The notes under the pieces were generated by a model that was not told where the DNA came from, made no database searches, and worked only from the letters and a program-made list of their open reading frames with translations. From Chloroflexota bacterium (GTDB taxonomy: Bacteria > Chloroflexota > Limnocylindria > Limnocylindrales > CSP1-4), in assembly GCA_021812735.1 (NCBI GenBank), contig JAKAMV010000030.1, forward strand, positions 1-27,632: a stretch of 27,632 bases of DNA, read 5' to 3'. Both the position numbers and the translations under genes were made by a program. Below are positions 25,459 to 27,632 of this stretch, in pieces. Position 1 is the stretch's first letter. Every line of letters begins with the position of its first letter.

Positions 25459-26613
25459 ATGCAGCGTCGCTCAGACATCGGCACCGCCGTCATCGGCAGC
25501 GGCTTCATCGGCACCGTCCACATCGAGGCGCTGCGGCGCATCGGCGTGCGGGTCGCGGGGCTCCTCGAGGCGTCGCCCGAGCTCGGCGAGCGGCGCGCGG
25601 CCGAGCTCGGCCTGCCCCGCGCGTACGCCTCGCTGGAGGAGCTGCTCGCGGACGACGCCGTGCAGGCCGTGCACGTCACCTCGCCCAACGAGCTGCACTT
25701 CCCGCAGGTCAGGGAGGTCCTGGCCGCAGGCCGCCACGTCGTGTGCGAGAAGCCGCTGGCGCTGACCTCGGCCGAGTCGCGGGAGCTCGTCCGGCTGGCC
25801 GCGGCGAGCGGGCTGGTCAACGCCGTCAACTTCAACATCCGCTGGTACCCCCTCAACCAGCACGTCGCCGCGATGGTGCGGGCGGGGGAGCTGGGCGACG
25901 TCCGCCTCGTGACCGGGCGCTACTTCCAGGACTGGCTGCTGTACGACACCGACTGGAACTGGCGCCTCGAGCGCGACCGGGGCGGCCCGCTGCGCGCGGT
26001 CGGCGACATCGGCAGCCACTGGCTGGACCTGACCGGCTTCCTCACCGGCCTGCGCGTCGAGGCGGTGATGGCCGACCTGACCACGTTCATCCCGGTGCGC
26101 CGCAGGCCCGCGGGCGAGGTCACGACCTTCTCGACCGAGCGAGCCGCGGAGACGGTTCCGGTCGAGGTCCGGACCGAGGACGCGGCGTCGATCCTGCTGC
26201 GCTACGAGGGGGGCGCCCGGGGCTCGGTCGACATCAGCCAGGTCTCGCCCGGCCGCAAGAACAGCCTCGCCTACCAGGTCGACGGCTCCTCCTCCGCCGT
26301 CGCGTGGGATTCGGAGCAGCCGGACTCGCTGTGGATCGGCCATCGGGACCGGCCCAACGAGCAGCTGCTCCGCAACCCCGCCCTGATGAACGCGGACGGG
26401 GCGGCCGCCGCGCGGCTGCCCGGCGGCCACGCGGAGGGCTTCGCCGACACGTTCGCCGCCGTGTTCGCCGCCGTGTACGCGGACGTCCTCACGGGCCGCC
26501 CGTCGAAGGCCCCGCGCTACGCGACGTTCGCCGCGGGCCACGAGGAGATGGCCATCGGCGACGCGGTCCTCGAGAGCTCCCGCACCGGCCGCTGGGCTCG
26601 GGTGGCCCGGTGA
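25459..26613 (+). CDS. Gfo/Idh/MocA-family NAD(P)-dependent oxidoreductase 2
   Basis: A 384-residue oxidoreductase. The Rossmann motif TAVIGSGFIGTVHIEAL (9-25) and HVTSPNELHFPQV (72-84) are followed by the classic VCEKPLALT with Lys98. The substrate domain shows NIRWYPLNQ, an aromatic stretch YFQDWLLYDTDWNWRL, and GDIGSHWLDLTGFLTG with the Asp/His pair. It shares the family but little detail with the oxidoreductase at 21911, so it works on a different step or substrate. A GAGGA lies 12 bases before the ATG, a weak SD. It is followed after 58 bp by a sugar isomerase/epimerase on the same strand, a common pairing in inositol and rare-sugar catabolism. Confidence 0.9.
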   Translation: MQRRSDIGTAVIGSGFIGTVHIEALRRIGVRVAGLLEASPELGERRAAELGLPRAYASLEELLADDAVQAVHVTSPNELHFPQVREVLAAGRHVVCEKPLALTSAESRELVRLAAASGLVNAVNFNIRWYPLNQHVAAMVRAGELGDVRLVTGRYFQDWLLYDTDWNWRLERDRGGPLRAVGDIGSHWLDLTGFLTGLRVEAVMADLTTFIPVRRRPAGEVTTFSTERAAETVPVEVRTEDAASILLRYEGGARGSVDISQVSPGRKNSLAYQVDGSSSAVAWDSEQPDSLWIGHRDRPNEQLLRNPALMNADGAAAARLPGGHAEGFADTFAAVFAAVYADVLTGRPSKAPRYATFAAGHEEMAIGDAVLESSRTGRWARVAR

Positions 26614-26671
26614 CCGGCATCCAGACCCGCACCAGCACGCCGCCCCACTGCATCCCGGAGGAGCAGCCGCG

Positions 26672-27619
26672 ATGAAGCTCGGCTTCCTTACCGCCCCGTT
26701 CCCTGAGTCCCCCCTCATGGATGTCGCCGACTGGGCCGCGTCTGAGGGCTTCGAGGTCCTCGAGATCGCCTGCTGGCCGCGCTCGGGCGGCGAGGCGCGC
26801 CGCTATGCCGGCACCAGCCACATCGACGTCGCCCACCTGTCCGCCTCGCAGGCGCGGGACGTCCGGGCGGAGCTCGACGCGAAGGGGCTCGCGGTCTCGG
26901 GCTTGGGCTACTACCCGAACCCGCTGCACCCGGACCCGCAGCACCGGGCGTCCGTGATCGCGCACCTGCGGAAGGTCATCGACGCCGCCGAGCTCCTGGA
27001 CGTCCCGCTCGTCAACACGTTCATGGGCGGCGACGGCGCCAGGAACCAGGACCAGAACTGGGAGGAGGCCCTGCGCGTCTGGCCCGACATCGTGGCCTAC
27101 GCGCAGGACCACGGGCGGAAGATCACCATCGAGAACTGCCCGATGCTGTTCTCCTACGACGAGTGGCCGGGCGGGCACAACATCGCCACGACCCCCCGCA
27201 TGTGGCGCCGGATCCTCGAGCAGTGGGAGGGGACGATTGGGCTCAACTTCGACCCCAGCCACCTGGTCCTCCAGATGATCGACATCGGGAGGTTCCTGCG
27301 GGAGTTCGGGGGGCACGTCCTCCACTACCAGGCCAAGGACCTGATGATCGACCGCGACGGCCTGTACGAGCGCGGGATCTTCAGCATGGGCATGGGCTGG
27401 CAGGTGCCGCGCATCCCGGGCCTCGGCGAGGTGGACTGGGGGGTGGTCCACGGCGAGCTGTACCGGGCGGGGTACGAGGGCGACTGCATCATCGAGCACG
27501 AGGACCGGCGCTTCGAGGGGACAGACGCCAAGGTCGAGCAGGGCCTCCTGATCGCCCGGGACGTCCTGCGCCCGTACTGCCACTGCACGGCGATCGACTT
27601 CTCCGTCAGCGAGGGTTGA
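26672..27619 (+). CDS. Sugar phosphate isomerase/epimerase (xylose isomerase-like TIM barrel)
   Basis: A 315-residue TIM-barrel protein of the AP-endonuclease-2/xylose-isomerase-like family, which isomerises or epimerises keto-sugars or inosose-type compounds with a divalent metal. MKLGFLTAPFPESPLMDVAD is a typical entry. Expected metal ligands are Glu154 in ITIENCPML, Asp194 in NFDPSHL with the adjacent His197, and Glu275 in IIEHEDRRFEG; His218 in VLHYQAKD is a further candidate. The loop GIFSMGMGWQVPRIPGLGEV near residues 235-254 supports an inosose/ketose-type pocket. A strong SD (GGAGGAG) precedes the ATG. It forms a likely operon with the oxidoreductase just upstream. The gene is complete, ending 13 bp before the window edge. 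Confidence 0.92.
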   Translation: MKLGFLTAPFPESPLMDVADWAASEGFEVLEIACWPRSGGEARRYAGTSHIDVAHLSASQARDVRAELDAKGLAVSGLGYYPNPLHPDPQHRASVIAHLRKVIDAAELLDVPLVNTFMGGDGARNQDQNWEEALRVWPDIVAYAQDHGRKITIENCPMLFSYDEWPGGHNIATTPRMWRRILEQWEGTIGLNFDPSHLVLQMIDIGRFLREFGGHVLHYQAKDLMIDRDGLYERGIFSMGMGWQVPRIPGLGEVDWGVVHGELYRAGYEGDCIIEHEDRRFEGTDAKVEQGLLIARDVLRPYCHCTAIDFSVSEG

Positions 27620-27632
27620 CGCTCGGAGGGGC

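Overview
The window is very GC-rich (roughly 70% or more, with G/C in nearly every third codon position), densely packed, and free of visible insertion sequences, CRISPR arrays or tRNA/rRNA genes. Genes use both SD-led starts and starts lacking an SD placed six bases after a TAnnnT box. Content and style (ECF sigma factor next to a membrane-anchored Asp-box propeller, corrinoid methyltransferase genes, hyp genes, ROK and Gfo/Idh/MocA sugar genes) fit a high-GC Chloroflexota lineage of the Limnocylindria/CSP1-4 type or a deep actinobacterium. This is inference from gene content, not a taxonomic proof.

Layout. (1) 2-1030: the 3' part of a tyrosine phenol-lyase gene, convergent with (2) 1074-3934, an ECF sigma factor overlapping a 759-residue membrane protein that carries two tandem Asp-box modules. 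(3) 4059-5721: an enoyl-CoA hydratase/isomerase, an ArsR-type regulator with a near-consensus promoter, and a small four-helix membrane protein; a 13-bp repeat lies before both the regulator and the membrane protein. (4) 5759-15121: a corrinoid-dependent C1 module. On the minus strand lie a corrinoid protein and two MttB-family methyltransferases without pyrrolysine codons; divergently on the plus strand lie a 2Fe-2S/ASKHA corrinoid activator, a MetF-MetV fusion, and a pterin-binding methyltransferase; a DUF1638-type gene closes the block. (5) 15199-16350: a membrane-anchored protein of unknown role, then a 411-bp spacer with a gene remnant and a 14-bp perfect hairpin. (6) 16762-21740: hypF-hypC-hypD-hypE, the last three joined by 4-bp overlaps; hypA, hypB and hydrogenase structural genes are not in the window. 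(7) 21911-27619: sugar or amino-sugar catabolism: two Gfo/Idh/MocA oxidoreductases, a NagB-like isomerase, a ROK regulator and a TIM-barrel sugar isomerase/epimerase.

How it fits together. In region 4 the MttB homologues are expected to move a methyl group from a quaternary amine or similar N-methyl compound to the Co(I) corrinoid protein. The pterin-binding enzyme then passes it to tetrahydrofolate, MetF-MetV oxidises methyl-THF to methylene-THF, and the 2Fe-2S/ASKHA protein repairs oxidised corrinoid. It is a complete demethylation route except for transport and the later folate steps. Two methyltransferases with one corrinoid protein, strong hairpins in both intercistronic gaps, and a fused MetF-MetV are its most distinctive traits. 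The substrate cannot be read from the sequence.
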